Positions 53,745 to 62,641 of a DNA stretch of 64,000 nucleotides are shown one piece after another (within the stretch, counting starts at the first letter, position 1; each line of letters starts with the position of its first letter). The translations under genes and the position numbers were made by a program. Source of the DNA: Peribacillus glennii (GTDB lineage: Bacteria; Bacillota; Bacilli; Bacillales; DSM-1321); contig NZ_QVTD01000003.1 in NCBI RefSeq assembly GCF_003429105.1, positions 124,001 to 188,000 of the forward strand, read 5' to 3'. A model generated the notes under the pieces. That model searched no databases, was not told the origin of the DNA, and was given only the letters and a program-made list of their open reading frames with translations.

Positions 53745-54903
53745 CTTTTACACCACCTATGGATTTTTTATAAAGATTAATAACATCGTCATATGTTGTT
53801 TTTCTTGGATTTACAGCAATATTTCCACTTAATAATGCATCCTTTGCCATTCTGTCTAATTGACTTTCATCTACGTTATAGTGGGAAAAATCACTTGGTA
53901 TATTGATATCTTTGGATAATTTCTTAACCGCATTAACAGCTGCATGTGCACGTTCCATTAAGGTCATGCCCGCCAGGTTTTCACCCATGTCTTCTGCTAT
54001 ATCGCTAAAAAGTTCTGGAACGGCAAGAGCGTTGAATTCCATTACGTGCGGAATGAGAATGGAATTTGCAACTCCGTGAGGAACGCCATAAATGGCACTC
54101 ACCGGATGGCTTAGAGCATGACAGTTTCCTAATCTAGTGTTATTGAAGGCAAGGCCAGCTAACAAACTCCCCATTAGCATATTGTCCCTGGCCGTTATGT
54201 TGTCACCGTTGTATACAGCCTGGCGGAGGTTGCCGCTAATTTTTCGAATGGCTTCCCTTGCGAGCGCCTTCGAAATTGGGGTAGCCATTTTTGAAGTATA
54301 AGATTCTAAGGCATGAACCAGTGCGTCCAGTCCTGTTGCAGCTGTAATATGCGACGGCAATGATTTTGTTACCATAGGATCCACCAATGCCCATTTAGGC
54401 GCCAGCCGGATTCCTCCTACCGTAAACTTATACTGCCGTTCCTCATCGGTAATAACTGTGAAAGTGGTCACCTCACTGGCTGTTCCTGCAGTTGTTGGAA
54501 TAGCTATTAAAGGCAGTAAGTCATTTGAACAAGTGTCAATTCCCTCATACCCGACAATGGAACCTTCATTAGTAGAAAGTAAACAAACCGCTTTCGCAAC
54601 ATCAATGGAACTGCCGCCACCCATGGCCACAACAGCTTCAGCGTTGATTTCTGTTAATAACTCCAATGCCGCTTCACAATTTTCTACAGTTGGATTTGGT
54701 TTGGTTCCATCGAAAATTGCATAGTTAATATTGTCAAATTGTCTTGTTAGCTGATCAATTAAACCGGTTTTAACGATGCCTGAATCAGTGATAATCAATA
54801 CGTTCTTGTAACCTTGCTGATCGATTATATTCCTTAGCTGATTTGCTGCCCCTAGCCCATAAGTAATCTGGGTAGGGTTTTTGAAAAAACCCAATTCGTT
54901 CAT
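53731..54903 (-). CDS. Iron-containing alcohol dehydrogenase, first gene of the operon
   Basis: A 390-residue Fe-ADH with GGGSSIDVAKA, IPTTAGTASEVT and the metal-binding HALESYTS and NCHALSHPVSAIYGVPHG. It oxidises a primary or secondary alcohol with NAD. AGGAGG precedes ATG 54903. The transcript from the sigma-54 promoter at 55239 has a leader of about 320 nt before it. Confidence 0.9.
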   Translation of the reverse strand: MNELGFFKNPTQITYGLGAANQLRNIIDQQGYKNVLIITDSGIVKTGLIDQLTRQFDNINYAIFDGTKPNPTVENCEAALELLTEINAEAVVAMGGGSSIDVAKAVCLLSTNEGSIVGYEGIDTCSNDLLPLIAIPTTAGTASEVTTFTVITDEERQYKFTVGGIRLAPKWALVDPMVTKSLPSHITAATGLDALVHALESYTSKMATPISKALAREAIRKISGNLRQAVYNGDNITARDNMLMGSLLAGLAFNNTRLGNCHALSHPVSAIYGVPHGVANSILIPHVMEFNALAVPELFSDIAEDMGENLAGMTLMERAHAAVNAVKKLSKDINIPSDFSHYNVDESQLDRMAKDALLSGNIAVNPRKTTYDDVINLYKKSIGGVKVGTI

Positions 54904-55238
54904 TTAAATCCTCCTATCTACATTTACTTGGTTTACTTCTAGTAATCTTAAATTCCTGGACATCCAGCAATGTACAAAAGCTAATGATAAGGATGGCGAT
55001 GGTGAATCCGCTTTCATTTTGGTCTGAAATTATGTGGATGTTACAAAAGTAAACAATAGCCGTTCTTTAACCGTGTTCGAGAAAATCTCTCGATTGGTAT
55101 GTATGTTGTAGTTTTGCATTGTCAATTGTACAGGAACCGGTCTTTGCAGTACTTTGTCAAAAAAACATCCTCCCTTTTATGTCCCCCTTTAGCTTTTATT
55201 GTCTAATAACCAGGAATGTCAAAGTTAAATAGTATATT

Positions 55239-55254
55239 TGCAAGAAGCGTGCCA
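55239..55254 (-). promoter_or_regulatory. Consensus sigma-54 (-24/-12) promoter of the 16-gene operon
   Basis: The minus strand reads TGGCAC-GCTTC-TTGCA, a perfect match to TGGCACN5TTGCW. It lies about 335 bp upstream of the Fe-ADH start. The rest of the stretch 54904-55238 is AT-rich leader without a gene. AcoR-like activators are encoded on both sides of the island. Confidence 0.9.
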
Positions 55255-55343
55255 ACTTAAGAAATATTAAAATATTTTATATTTTCAGCGTTTTAATGGA
55301 TTTTGTATATGAAGAATCTCTATTACAGATTTTCGGTGTGTAT

Positions 55344-55380
55344 AAAAAAAACACACTTTTTTCAAAAAGTGTGTTTTTTT
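55344..55380 (-). terminator. Terminator between the SDR gene and the sigma-54 operon
   Basis: A stem AACACACTTTTT/AAAAAGTGTGTT with a very short loop and flanking A and T runs ends the upstream ThDP enzyme-SDR unit, 23 bp past its stop. It could work on either strand. Confidence 0.88.
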
Positions 55381-55402
55381 TACCTATTTTCCAAACAGCT
55401 AT

Positions 55403-56203
55403 TCAGCGTATACAGCCGCCACCAACATCAATGACTGTTCCAGTAACGTAATCGGATAAATCGGTTGTCAAAAATTCTATAACACCCGCACAATCTTCAG
55501 GGGTACCGATACGTTTGAGTGCTATAGTTTTCGTTATATTTTCGATTCCCATTTTCTCGAATTCTTCTTTCAACCTTCCAGTTCCAATATATCCAGGAGC
55601 TATACAATTAACATTTATTCCATAAGAGCCAAGTTCCTGTGCCAGGTATTTTGTATACATGATAATTCCTGCCTTTGCAGAACCATAATGGGCATATGAT
55701 CCATCAGGGGTAGATTGGATTCCTGCTTGAGAAGAAACGGTTACGATTTTTCCATAACGGCTTTTCTTCATCATAGGTATTACTGCTGTCACTGTATGGA
55801 CAGTCCCATACAAATTACGTTCTATTACCTGTTGAAAGATTTCCGGATTCATGGAAGAAGCATAGCCGTCTGATAATCCGCCAACCCCCCCTCCGGCATT
55901 GGCAATAAGAATATTGATATTACCAATTTCTGACGTTATTTTTTTTATTGCTCCATTTACTTGACCGACATCTGTTACATCAGCTTCAACACCATAGGCA
56001 GGGACATTTTTGTTTTTCAGTTCTTCGATAATGTTTCGTGCTTTCATGTTTTCGGTTTCAGCTGCAAAATGTTTATATGAATCTAAATCAATGTCAATAA
56101 TCCCGACATTGGCACCTAACTCTGCAAGACGCAGAGCATATGCCCTGCCTATCCCCCGTGCTCCCCCGGTTATTAAAGCTGTTTTTCCGGATAAGGCTCC
56201 CAT
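55403..56203 (-). CDS. SDR dehydrogenase/reductase
   Basis: A 266-residue classical SDR. It has TGGARGIGRAYA, IDIDLDS (an Asp favouring NAD), ANAGGGVGG, the active-site Ser with HYGSAKAG, and APGYIGTGRLKEEF. A longer insert around residues 46-58 (AAETENMKARNIIEE) is slightly unusual. AGGGGG precedes the start. It follows the ThDP enzyme gene by 85 bp and is probably co-transcribed with it from the -24/-12 site at 58050. Confidence 0.88.
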   Translation of the reverse strand: MGALSGKTALITGGARGIGRAYALRLAELGANVGIIDIDLDSYKHFAAETENMKARNIIEELKNKNVPAYGVEADVTDVGQVNGAIKKITSEIGNINILIANAGGGVGGLSDGYASSMNPEIFQQVIERNLYGTVHTVTAVIPMMKKSRYGKIVTVSSQAGIQSTPDGSYAHYGSAKAGIIMYTKYLAQELGSYGINVNCIAPGYIGTGRLKEEFEKMGIENITKTIALKRIGTPEDCAGVIEFLTTDLSDYVTGTVIDVGGGCIR

Positions 56204-56288
56204 TGCAATTCATCCCCCTGTATCTCTTTTTCAGGTTCCTTAATGCTTTCACTCAAACTATGGTATAAATCAATGAATACTTGATTCT

Positions 56289-58004
56289 TTACATATATTT
56301 GACTGGAGCTTTATGTACACTGCCGTATGCATCACGGAAACCTAATACAGGAGTTTCCCAAAGTTTAGTATCAACATGGATGACCGAGGAAATTGCAGAC
56401 TTTTTCGCTTCGTATAGTGCTTCAGCCAGGTCCTTGCCATTTTTTGCACGAAATCCATTGAGACCAAATCCTTCTGATATCTTGGCAAATTCAATTGCTG
56501 GAAGATGGAAGTATTCTTTCTGATAGTTGAGTTTATTCAACCATTCCATCCAACCCCAGTTACGGTTATCGAGAACGATGATGATCACTTTTAAACCATA
56601 TGACTGCAGTGTTGCCATCTCCCCAATTGTATAGCCGAATCCTCCATCTCCCGCCAGCAGGTATACTTCCCCGTTATTCCCTATAGCTGCAGTAGCACCA
56701 ATTGCCGCTGGTAGTCCGAAGCCTAATCCAGCCAGCCCTCTTGGAGTGATTAGTTTCCTTCCGGCTTTCTTATGTTTGAAATACACACCTCCCCAACCAC
56801 TTGAGAAGCTTGCATCACATACAAGAACATCTTCAGGATTCGCGGCTTGATTTATCGCTTCCATAACGTGTTGTGGCTTTAAACTGTCTTCCTGATTTGA
56901 AATCTCATCTGCAACAAAATCTTTCCAATCTTTTTTGGCTTTGCTGATCCATTCCAAACGATCAGGATATTGAGGACGGACTATCTTTTCTTTTGCCAGA
57001 AAAAGCATCTCGTTTATTGTCTGTTTGACGTCACCTACCAAGCCCGCTTGCGTCGGAAATACACGGCCAATCTCGGCTTCATCAATATCTAAATATATTA
57101 CAATCTGTTTCGCAGAAGGAATCGTCCAGGTAAAGGTAGAATTTTGCCCGGATTTATATCCGATTAAGAATACGACGTCAGCTTCCTCTGCTAAACGTTT
57201 AGAGGAAAGTGTCCCGATTCCGCCTGCAAGTCCAATCGAAAGCATATGATCATCAGCCATTACCCCTCTGCCGGTAAATGTTTGAAGTACAGGGATTGTT
57301 AAATATTCAGCGAAAGCTGATATTTCCTCCCCTGCTCCGGAAAGCATGGCACCGCCTCCAACCATCATGACCGGTTTTTTTGCCCCAAATAGAATTGACA
57401 ATGCTTTTTCCATCTGTCCCCTGTCAGCACTGGGACGGTAGCGGGGATACATACCTAAATCGTCGGGGATTGTAGGCACAGGGCCATGGCATTCCTGTTT
57501 AAAAATATCTTCATGGATAGACAAAACCGTAGGACCCGGCCTCCCGGAAACCGATTTTAGGAACGCATTCCTAACCATATCTGGTAAAGATTTAGCACTG
57601 GTCACCCTTGCTGCCCACTTTGTAAACGGCTTTACCATTTCAAGTTGGTCTAACCCTTGGGATGCATTACCTCGGTCCCTAAGATGTTCCCATTCTAAAG
57701 GTATATCGCTGATCAAAGCGAAAATTGGCGTGGAAGAGTTATAGGCTTCACCCAGCCCAGACGTGAATTCAGCTGCCCCTGGTCCGACTGTTGCATCGCA
57801 AACACCCACTTTGTTGGTCATCCTGGCATACGCAACAGCAGCATAGGCCGCACTTTTCTCGGCCCGGAGCGAATAATGCTTTATTGTCCCTTCGCTATTT
57901 TTAATAGCATCATAAAATGGAAGTGTTTGTCCGCCGGGCAAGCCAAAAACGGTATCAACTTTCATTTGTTTTAAAAGACCAACGAGATTATCTCCTACAT
58001 GCAT
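56289..58004 (-). CDS. ThDP-dependent enzyme of the acetolactate synthase/benzaldehyde lyase superfamily
   Basis: A 571-residue protein. The PYR domain has catalytic Glu49 (SLRAEKSAAYAA), followed by a central domain and a PP domain with the ThDP motif GDGGFGYT...DNRNWGW (452 onward). Start 58004 is chosen because AGGAGGG lies 7 bp upstream; the longer frame adds 19 residues. No regulatory subunit gene is present, and biosynthetic context is absent, so acetolactate synthesis is unlikely. Carboligation or C-C cleavage of a hydroxyketone, diketone or oxoacid is plausible, as in benzaldehyde lyase or cyclohexane-1,2-dione hydrolase. Confidence 0.88.
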   Translation of the reverse strand: MHVGDNLVGLLKQMKVDTVFGLPGGQTLPFYDAIKNSEGTIKHYSLRAEKSAAYAAVAYARMTNKVGVCDATVGPGAAEFTSGLGEAYNSSTPIFALISDIPLEWEHLRDRGNASQGLDQLEMVKPFTKWAARVTSAKSLPDMVRNAFLKSVSGRPGPTVLSIHEDIFKQECHGPVPTIPDDLGMYPRYRPSADRGQMEKALSILFGAKKPVMMVGGGAMLSGAGEEISAFAEYLTIPVLQTFTGRGVMADDHMLSIGLAGGIGTLSSKRLAEEADVVFLIGYKSGQNSTFTWTIPSAKQIVIYLDIDEAEIGRVFPTQAGLVGDVKQTINEMLFLAKEKIVRPQYPDRLEWISKAKKDWKDFVADEISNQEDSLKPQHVMEAINQAANPEDVLVCDASFSSGWGGVYFKHKKAGRKLITPRGLAGLGFGLPAAIGATAAIGNNGEVYLLAGDGGFGYTIGEMATLQSYGLKVIIIVLDNRNWGWMEWLNKLNYQKEYFHLPAIEFAKISEGFGLNGFRAKNGKDLAEALYEAKKSAISSVIHVDTKLWETPVLGFRDAYGSVHKAPVKYM

Positions 58005-58049
58005 AACGATCCCTCCTAACAGTTTTTTTGTAATGCTATGATAATTTCT

Positions 58050-58065
58050 TGCAATATTCATGCCA
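58050..58065 (-). promoter_or_regulatory. Sigma-54 promoter of the ThDP enzyme-SDR unit
   Basis: The minus strand reads TGGCAT-GAATA-TTGCA, one change from consensus with the essential GG and GC intact. It lies 46 bp before the ThDP enzyme start. Confidence 0.8.
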
Positions 58066-58660
58066 TAAATTGGTGATGTATCACGAGGATAGTGAATGTG
58101 TATGGATTAGTTAACTTTTATATCAAACACTTTAATGATTTATGTTTTTTAATAACTATCGTAGGAAAATCAACTGGAAGGCAAACAAAGTGATAATATT
58201 ATTTAACTGAGGGAAAAAACACTCATTTAGGCATTGTAAACACAAACAAGTGGGGTTAGCGCAAGATTATCGAGGAGATTATAGAGAATTTTAATAGTTA
58301 CTTTCAAAAACTCTTATCATAACAAACTATCCTCATGAAGCGACTGCCATGAGTCTGCAAGGCCTTAAGTTATTTGTAAACTCAATGGATTGTAAAATTT
58401 GGCCCCATTCCCTGGATGGTATGTCCGGTGTGCAGTTGTAATGGTCCTCATTTTGTACTTCATTCTGGATTCTTTGGCAGTAGTGAATCTTTTTATCTCC
58501 CATTGCAGATGATCCTATCCAATACCTTCCAATGGGAGAGGAGTTAAATATCAATGTAACTGCGGCAATATGGAATAGCTCCACATAAAGCCTATTTACA
58601 AAATGAAGCTTATCAAAAACATATAAGAATAGAAGGATTAAATATTTTTGTTATAACCTC
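58066..58660. other. AT-rich gap of 595 bp, no convincing gene
   Basis: The stretch carries the upstream side of the sigma-54 promoter, where activator sites are expected. One 83-codon minus-strand frame (58333-58584) has no Shine-Dalgarno and no recognisable similarity. I see no terminator with a T-run after the hydrolase gene. Confidence 0.5.
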
Positions 58661-59713
58661 CTATACTTGTGAAGATAATAGTTCATTGAGATGATTATTT
58701 ATTTGATGCATATAATTTCTCCCTTCTGCTCCAAATAAAGCATAGTGCCCACAGATACTTCGAATTACCCTTAGTTCACTATTGGGTATCATTTTTTGTT
58801 CTTCTTCGCAATCCTTAGGTGGAAAGAACATGTCTTCATCGATTGGCATTACATAGACTTTTGCCTTTACCCGCTCAAATGCCGCTTTTAGATTCCCGTT
58901 CGTGTTTCTGCTCACATCACTATGTTGCCATTTCCATCCCATACACAAGAGTGCATTTGGGTCTCTTACCTTATAAATCGCTTGAAGAAAGTCTGATATA
59001 AATTGTTCTAAAGAGTCTACACCGAATAGACGCCAAGCTTCCTGTTTGTAAAATTCGGTACTGCATCCCATTAGCCCCCATATCTTCGCATGTCTATTTA
59101 GTCCATTTACGACTTCGGCGGAAGATCGATAATTCCCGTTATTCCAGTTTGGATCAGAGGTTATCGCTTCCATTAGCGTATCTGTATAAAGACAGTTATG
59201 GGGGGTGTTTTTTGCGGTACCTGCAATCGGTGCAGCCCGTTTGACCATATCTGGAAAACGGACAGCCCATTCATACGTTTGCTGCGCTCCCATTGAAGCT
59301 CCTGCAACGAGAGCTAGTTCTTCGATAGCAAATTTTTCCGTAAGCAACTTATGCTGGGCACGAACATCATCAGCAATTCGAACCTTTGGAAAATTACCCA
59401 TATTCATGGGAGCCGGCGTGTTATGAGGAGAACTTGAAAGTCCATTACCTATTTGATTTATAATAATAATAAAATATTTATCTGGATTGAGTGCATTTTC
59501 ACTTCCAATATAGGTCTCCATGATTTTGTTCGTTCCGCCATACCATGTAAGAATGAGGATTGCATTATCTTTTGTTTCATTAAGTTCCCCAAAGGTAACG
59601 TAAGCAAGCTTACAATCAGGGATGATGCCGCCATCTTCTAATTTAAAATCTCCTAAATTATAAATTTCATATGGTCCATGATTCTTTTGAGTGTAATAAG
59701 GGTTTTCTATCAA
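58661..59713 (-). CDS. MetX-like alpha/beta hydrolase
   Basis: A protein of about 350 residues resembling homoserine O-acetyltransferase-type hydrolases. It has the nucleophile elbow GASMGAQ (Ser140), the acid in PIDEDMFFPP and His323 in ICGHYALFG. Start TTG 59713 is preferred because AGGAGGTGA lies upstream and the protein then begins MIENPYYTQ; the ATG at 59752 spans the Shine-Dalgarno. Methionine genes are absent, so ester, thioester or C-C hydrolysis in the catabolic pathway is more likely than acetyl transfer. Confidence 0.82.
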   Translation of the reverse strand: MIENPYYTQKNHGPYEIYNLGDFKLEDGGIIPDCKLAYVTFGELNETKDNAILILTWYGGTNKIMETYIGSENALNPDKYFIIIINQIGNGLSSSPHNTPAPMNMGNFPKVRIADDVRAQHKLLTEKFAIEELALVAGASMGAQQTYEWAVRFPDMVKRAAPIAGTAKNTPHNCLYTDTLMEAITSDPNWNNGNYRSSAEVVNGLNRHAKIWGLMGCSTEFYKQEAWRLFGVDSLEQFISDFLQAIYKVRDPNALLCMGWKWQHSDVSRNTNGNLKAAFERVKAKVYVMPIDEDMFFPPKDCEEEQKMIPNSELRVIRSICGHYALFGAEGRNYMHQINNHLNELLSSQV

Positions 59714-60157
59714 AGAAAGGTCACCTCCTAATTGAATCCTGCAAAAAAACATGTTTCTAATGTTTCCTGCATCGATTTTCGGGATAACATAGTATTTTCA
59801 TAAAAAGCATTTAATTTTTTTGTTGCATTTCCATGTCGGATGTTGATTTTTCCATTCATGCTCTTATTAAGCCATTTCGGGAGGAAATGATAGATTTTTT
59901 TCCCTCGTTCCAAATTATTGATGAACTCCTTTTGGAAAAACCATGAATCAAGCATATTAAAAACACAATGATTAATTCCAACTCGTTCCTTGCAATGTTG
60001 AATGAATGATAAATGAGATAAATGGATAATTCTCACTTCTATTTTCAGTACCTTGAAGTACTTTTTATAAAAGTGGTTAAAAACTAGATATATCAATTGT
60101 GATAAACCAGTCTTTTAAAAAAACGGAACGGATATGCCATTTATAATGGTGCACAAA
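59714..60157. other. 444-bp gap with a doubtful 122-codon frame
   Basis: A minus-strand frame 59728-60096 encodes a basic, aromatic-rich product ending SMQETLETCFFAGFN. It starts with TTG without a Shine-Dalgarno and overlaps the hydrolase ribosome-binding region. It may be a remnant or chance. No terminator or -24/-12 element found. Confidence 0.4.
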
Positions 60158-60649
60158 TTAATTCGGCCATCCGGCAGGAACCATTCCAACATTACGCCGG
60201 AAATATAACAAAGGCTCTTTTTCTTGTTTATCAATGCTGATTATTTCGCCGATGAAGATTATATGGTCACCTGCGTCAATTGTTTGTTTGGTCTCACATT
60301 CTAATACACCTAAACTTCCCGAGATTACAGGTAAATGATTGCCTGAGAATGACCAAGCAGCCTTGGAAAAACGGTCTGCATCCTTACCGGCAAATGCCCA
60401 GCATAATTCTGCCTGATCTGCGGAAAGTATATGCACAGCAAAGCCTTGGGATTGTTGGAAAGCCTTAACATTATTCGATTTACGATCGATACACCATAAA
60501 ACCAATAAGGGATCCAGGGAGACTGATGTAAATGAATTGACTGTAAGACCGCATGGCTTTCCATCTTCGTCTGTGGTGGTCAGGATTGTAACTCCAGTCG
60601 GATAACTGCCCATAATTTGCTTAAATACAGATACTGTTTCATTATTCAT
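60158..60649 (-). CDS. Flavin reductase (HpaC-like), partner of a two-component monooxygenase
   Basis: A 163-residue flavin reductase domain with SYPTGVTILTT, GLTVNSFTSVSLDPLL and the conserved C-terminal GDHIIFIGEI. It supplies free reduced FMN or FAD to an oxygenase. The only oxygenase encoded nearby is the luciferase-like protein 287 bp upstream, so they probably form a two-component system. GGAGG lies before the ATG. Confidence 0.92.
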   Translation of the reverse strand: MNNETVSVFKQIMGSYPTGVTILTTTDEDGKPCGLTVNSFTSVSLDPLLVLWCIDRKSNNVKAFQQSQGFAVHILSADQAELCWAFAGKDADRFSKAAWSFSGNHLPVISGSLGVLECETKQTIDAGDHIIFIGEIISIDKQEKEPLLYFRRNVGMVPAGWPN

Positions 60650-60800
60650 ATTGTCCTGCCTCCCTATAAGGTTAATCGATTCTCACATTGGCATAGTGTC
60701 TGGGAAATCTTAGCAGTTTTTATTTTTTAAGAGATTTATATTTTTATAGGAAAATGAAATGGCATGTAAATGATGGAAAACATCCATTCATTTTTCATAA

Positions 60801-60839
60801 ACACCTCAATAATCGTCTTTATTTGGTATATTGAGGTGT
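60801..60839. terminator. Hairpin between the monooxygenase and flavin reductase genes
   Basis: An 11-bp stem ACACCTCAATA/TATTGAGGTGT has T-rich flanks that are better on the plus strand (TTTTTTA). On the gene-bearing strand termination would be partial, allowing unequal expression of oxygenase and reductase. Confidence 0.6.
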
Positions 60840-60936
60840 TTTTTAATCAATTCTATATTCAAACTAAACTATACCTTTACATAAAGAATGTGATTAGAAA
60901 TTAAAGGGTTTATGATGGTGATTTATCAAAAATAAG

Positions 60937-62022
60937 TTATATTATTACTTTTGATATCTTCTGTTCCACTCTTGGCAGTACTTCCTCCTTTAATAAACGC
61001 ATTGATTTTTTCCACGCTTCAGGTTCTTCGCTATAATCGTAGCTAACTACAAGCAAAGTCCCAAAACCGCCAACGGCTTCATACAGATTTGCAAATTTGG
61101 TTGCGACCGTTTCAGGTGAACCGATCAACCAGTTATGTTTTGCCACATATTCTGGTGTAATGTCATTTTCGTCTACAGAACTATTATGTTTAAAAACTGA
61201 AACTCCTCCGAGCAGCCTAAACAGAGGTAAGTAATATTCACGGTAATGTCTACCCATCATGGAATGCAACGAGCCTTCAAGTGCTTCCTCATCGGTATCT
61301 GCCACAAACACATCACGTGTAATTCTCCAATCGCTGCGCTGCGGGTTTTTTCCGCTTCTTTTTGCCCCTTCCTCAACATCCTTCCAGTGACTGGCAATAT
61401 ACTCGATGTTATTTCCTAGGCTCATAGGAATGAATCCCTTTTCCCCGGCCATTTTTAATGTTTCCGAACCAGGGCTAAGTCCGGTTACGCCAATTGGTGG
61501 ATGGGGTTGTTGGAAAGGTTTCATATGCGGTTTTAAGATGTCATTCCCTTTTACTTTATTTGCGTTCCAATACTTTCCTTTGTATTCAAATGGTTCCTCT
61601 TCTTTCCAGAGTTTCAAAATAATTTCTAATGCTTCACCCATCATCTTTCTGTTTTCTCCAAATTCAACCCCAAAAGTCTCTAAATCCGTTGGTATTGCTC
61701 CTGCACCTACTCCCAAAATTAATCGTCCCTGGGCAAGGTGATCAAGATAAGCAACCCGATGGGCCAATTCTACTGGATGATGATAAGGCAACAGGTGGGC
61801 GCCAGGTGCAAGTTTGATTTGTTTGGTTGATTTTAGAGCTTGAGCGATCATTAAGTCCGGGGCTGGGATCGGCTCCCAAGTTGAAGTGTAATGCTCTCCA
61901 ATCCAGGCCTCCTTGTATCCTAATTGATCTGCCAAACGGATTACCTCTAAATCCCATTCCGTAGCATCATAAGGATTTCTTTCCGGTGGATGGGATGGCT
62001 GTAAAAACATTCCTAACTTCAC
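60937..62022 (-). CDS. Luciferase-like flavin-dependent monooxygenase (LimB-like)
   Basis: A protein of about 361 residues of the bacterial luciferase family: MKLGMFLQPSHPP, EAWIGEHYTSTWEP, LILGVGAGAIPTD and a conserved GSPETVATKF near the C-terminus. Start GTG 62022 gives 9-bp spacing from AAGGAG, whereas the ATG at 62031 abuts it. Members use reduced flavin and oxygen for epoxidation, hydroxylation or Baeyer-Villiger oxidation; the N-terminal style recalls limonene monooxygenase LimB. The partner reductase lies downstream, and a sigma-54 promoter lies directly upstream. Confidence 0.9.
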   Translation of the reverse strand: MKLGMFLQPSHPPERNPYDATEWDLEVIRLADQLGYKEAWIGEHYTSTWEPIPAPDLMIAQALKSTKQIKLAPGAHLLPYHHPVELAHRVAYLDHLAQGRLILGVGAGAIPTDLETFGVEFGENRKMMGEALEIILKLWKEEEPFEYKGKYWNANKVKGNDILKPHMKPFQQPHPPIGVTGLSPGSETLKMAGEKGFIPMSLGNNIEYIASHWKDVEEGAKRSGKNPQRSDWRITRDVFVADTDEEALEGSLHSMMGRHYREYYLPLFRLLGGVSVFKHNSSVDENDITPEYVAKHNWLIGSPETVATKFANLYEAVGGFGTLLVVSYDYSEEPEAWKKSMRLLKEEVLPRVEQKISKVII

Positions 62023-62067
62023 TTGAATCATCTCCTTAGCATCATTTTGTAACTCAACAAATTAATA

Positions 62068-62083
62068 TGCAGGATTTGTGCCA
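62068..62083 (-). promoter_or_regulatory. Sigma-54 promoter of the monooxygenase
   Basis: The minus strand reads TGGCAC-AAATC-CTGCA, differing from consensus only in the first base of the -12 box. It lies about 46 bp before the GTG start. Confidence 0.8.
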
Positions 62084-62174
62084 ATTCAAATATGACTGAA
62101 AGCTATTTTTATGTTGATATATTTCTTCTTTGATTTTTATATAAGAGAGATATTATGAATTATCTTCAACTACA

Positions 62175-62186
62175 TTGTTACAACAA
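62175..62186. promoter_or_regulatory. Candidate activator-binding site upstream of the monooxygenase promoter
   Basis: TTGTTACAACAA is near-palindromic and lies about 95 bp upstream of the -24 box, a usual enhancer distance. The other two sigma-54 promoters have no exact copy. The remaining stretch 62187-62425 is AT-rich without a gene. Confidence 0.3.
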
Positions 62187-62425
62187 CCATTTATATCAAA
62201 TACCAAACAACTGTCTTCTCGAGATTTTAGTTAAATCAATTGGATAAAAAAACAATATTTAGTAAAGTAATATCTGATATGTTTTTGAAAGTAACTTAGA
62301 AAGGTAATGTTGTATTAGAAAACGTGTGAACTCATGAGGAAAAGTGAGAATTTATGAGAAAACAAGAGGAATGATGGTCAAATTTGATAAAAAGCAGCCT
62401 TAATCTCTTAATTTTGTAAAAAGAG

Positions 62426-62448
62426 AAACAAGAATGTGGTTCTTGTTT
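62426..62448 (-). terminator. Hairpin past the activator gene
   Basis: A 9-bp stem AAACAAGAA/TTCTTGTTT is followed on the minus strand by CTCTTTTTAC. It lies about 190 bp beyond the activator stop. A frame opposite at 62408-62596 is not convincing. Confidence 0.5.
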
Positions 62449-62641
62449 TATGGACTATTTTTATAATACGAATATTATCCCTGGAATCTAGAAATTGAGA
62501 CTGCAGGGAAACAGTATCCACTTTTAGTTTCATCCATTGCAAAGTGCAAAAAAGGGGTTGATACTTAGTGGACTGAACCCACAGAAACTTCTTCATTATG
62601 ATCTAATTTGCACTGTGGGATCTGGCAACTTTGCTTATGAA

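Noticed and set aside
56289-58004. Acetolactate synthase (ilvB/alsS)
   Set aside because: Fold and motifs fit the superfamily, but there is no regulatory subunit or isoleucine/valine genes, and the surroundings are catabolic. A specific name would overstate the evidence.
58333-58584. 83-codon minus-strand frame in the gap before the ThDP gene
   Set aside because: No ribosome-binding site, no recognisable similarity and no conserved position in an operon. Kept only as a note to the gap.
58661-59713. Homoserine O-acetyltransferase (metX)
   Set aside because: Same fold and elbow, but no methionine genes nearby and the position within an oxygenase cluster argues for a hydrolase.
59728-60096. 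122-codon minus-strand frame upstream of the hydrolase
   Set aside because: TTG start without Shine-Dalgarno, and the end overlaps the ribosome-binding region of the hydrolase gene. A remnant is possible but cannot be supported.
62408-62596. 62-codon minus-strand frame past the activator gene
   Set aside because: It spans a hairpin with a T-run, has no Shine-Dalgarno and encodes a low-complexity F/L-rich end.
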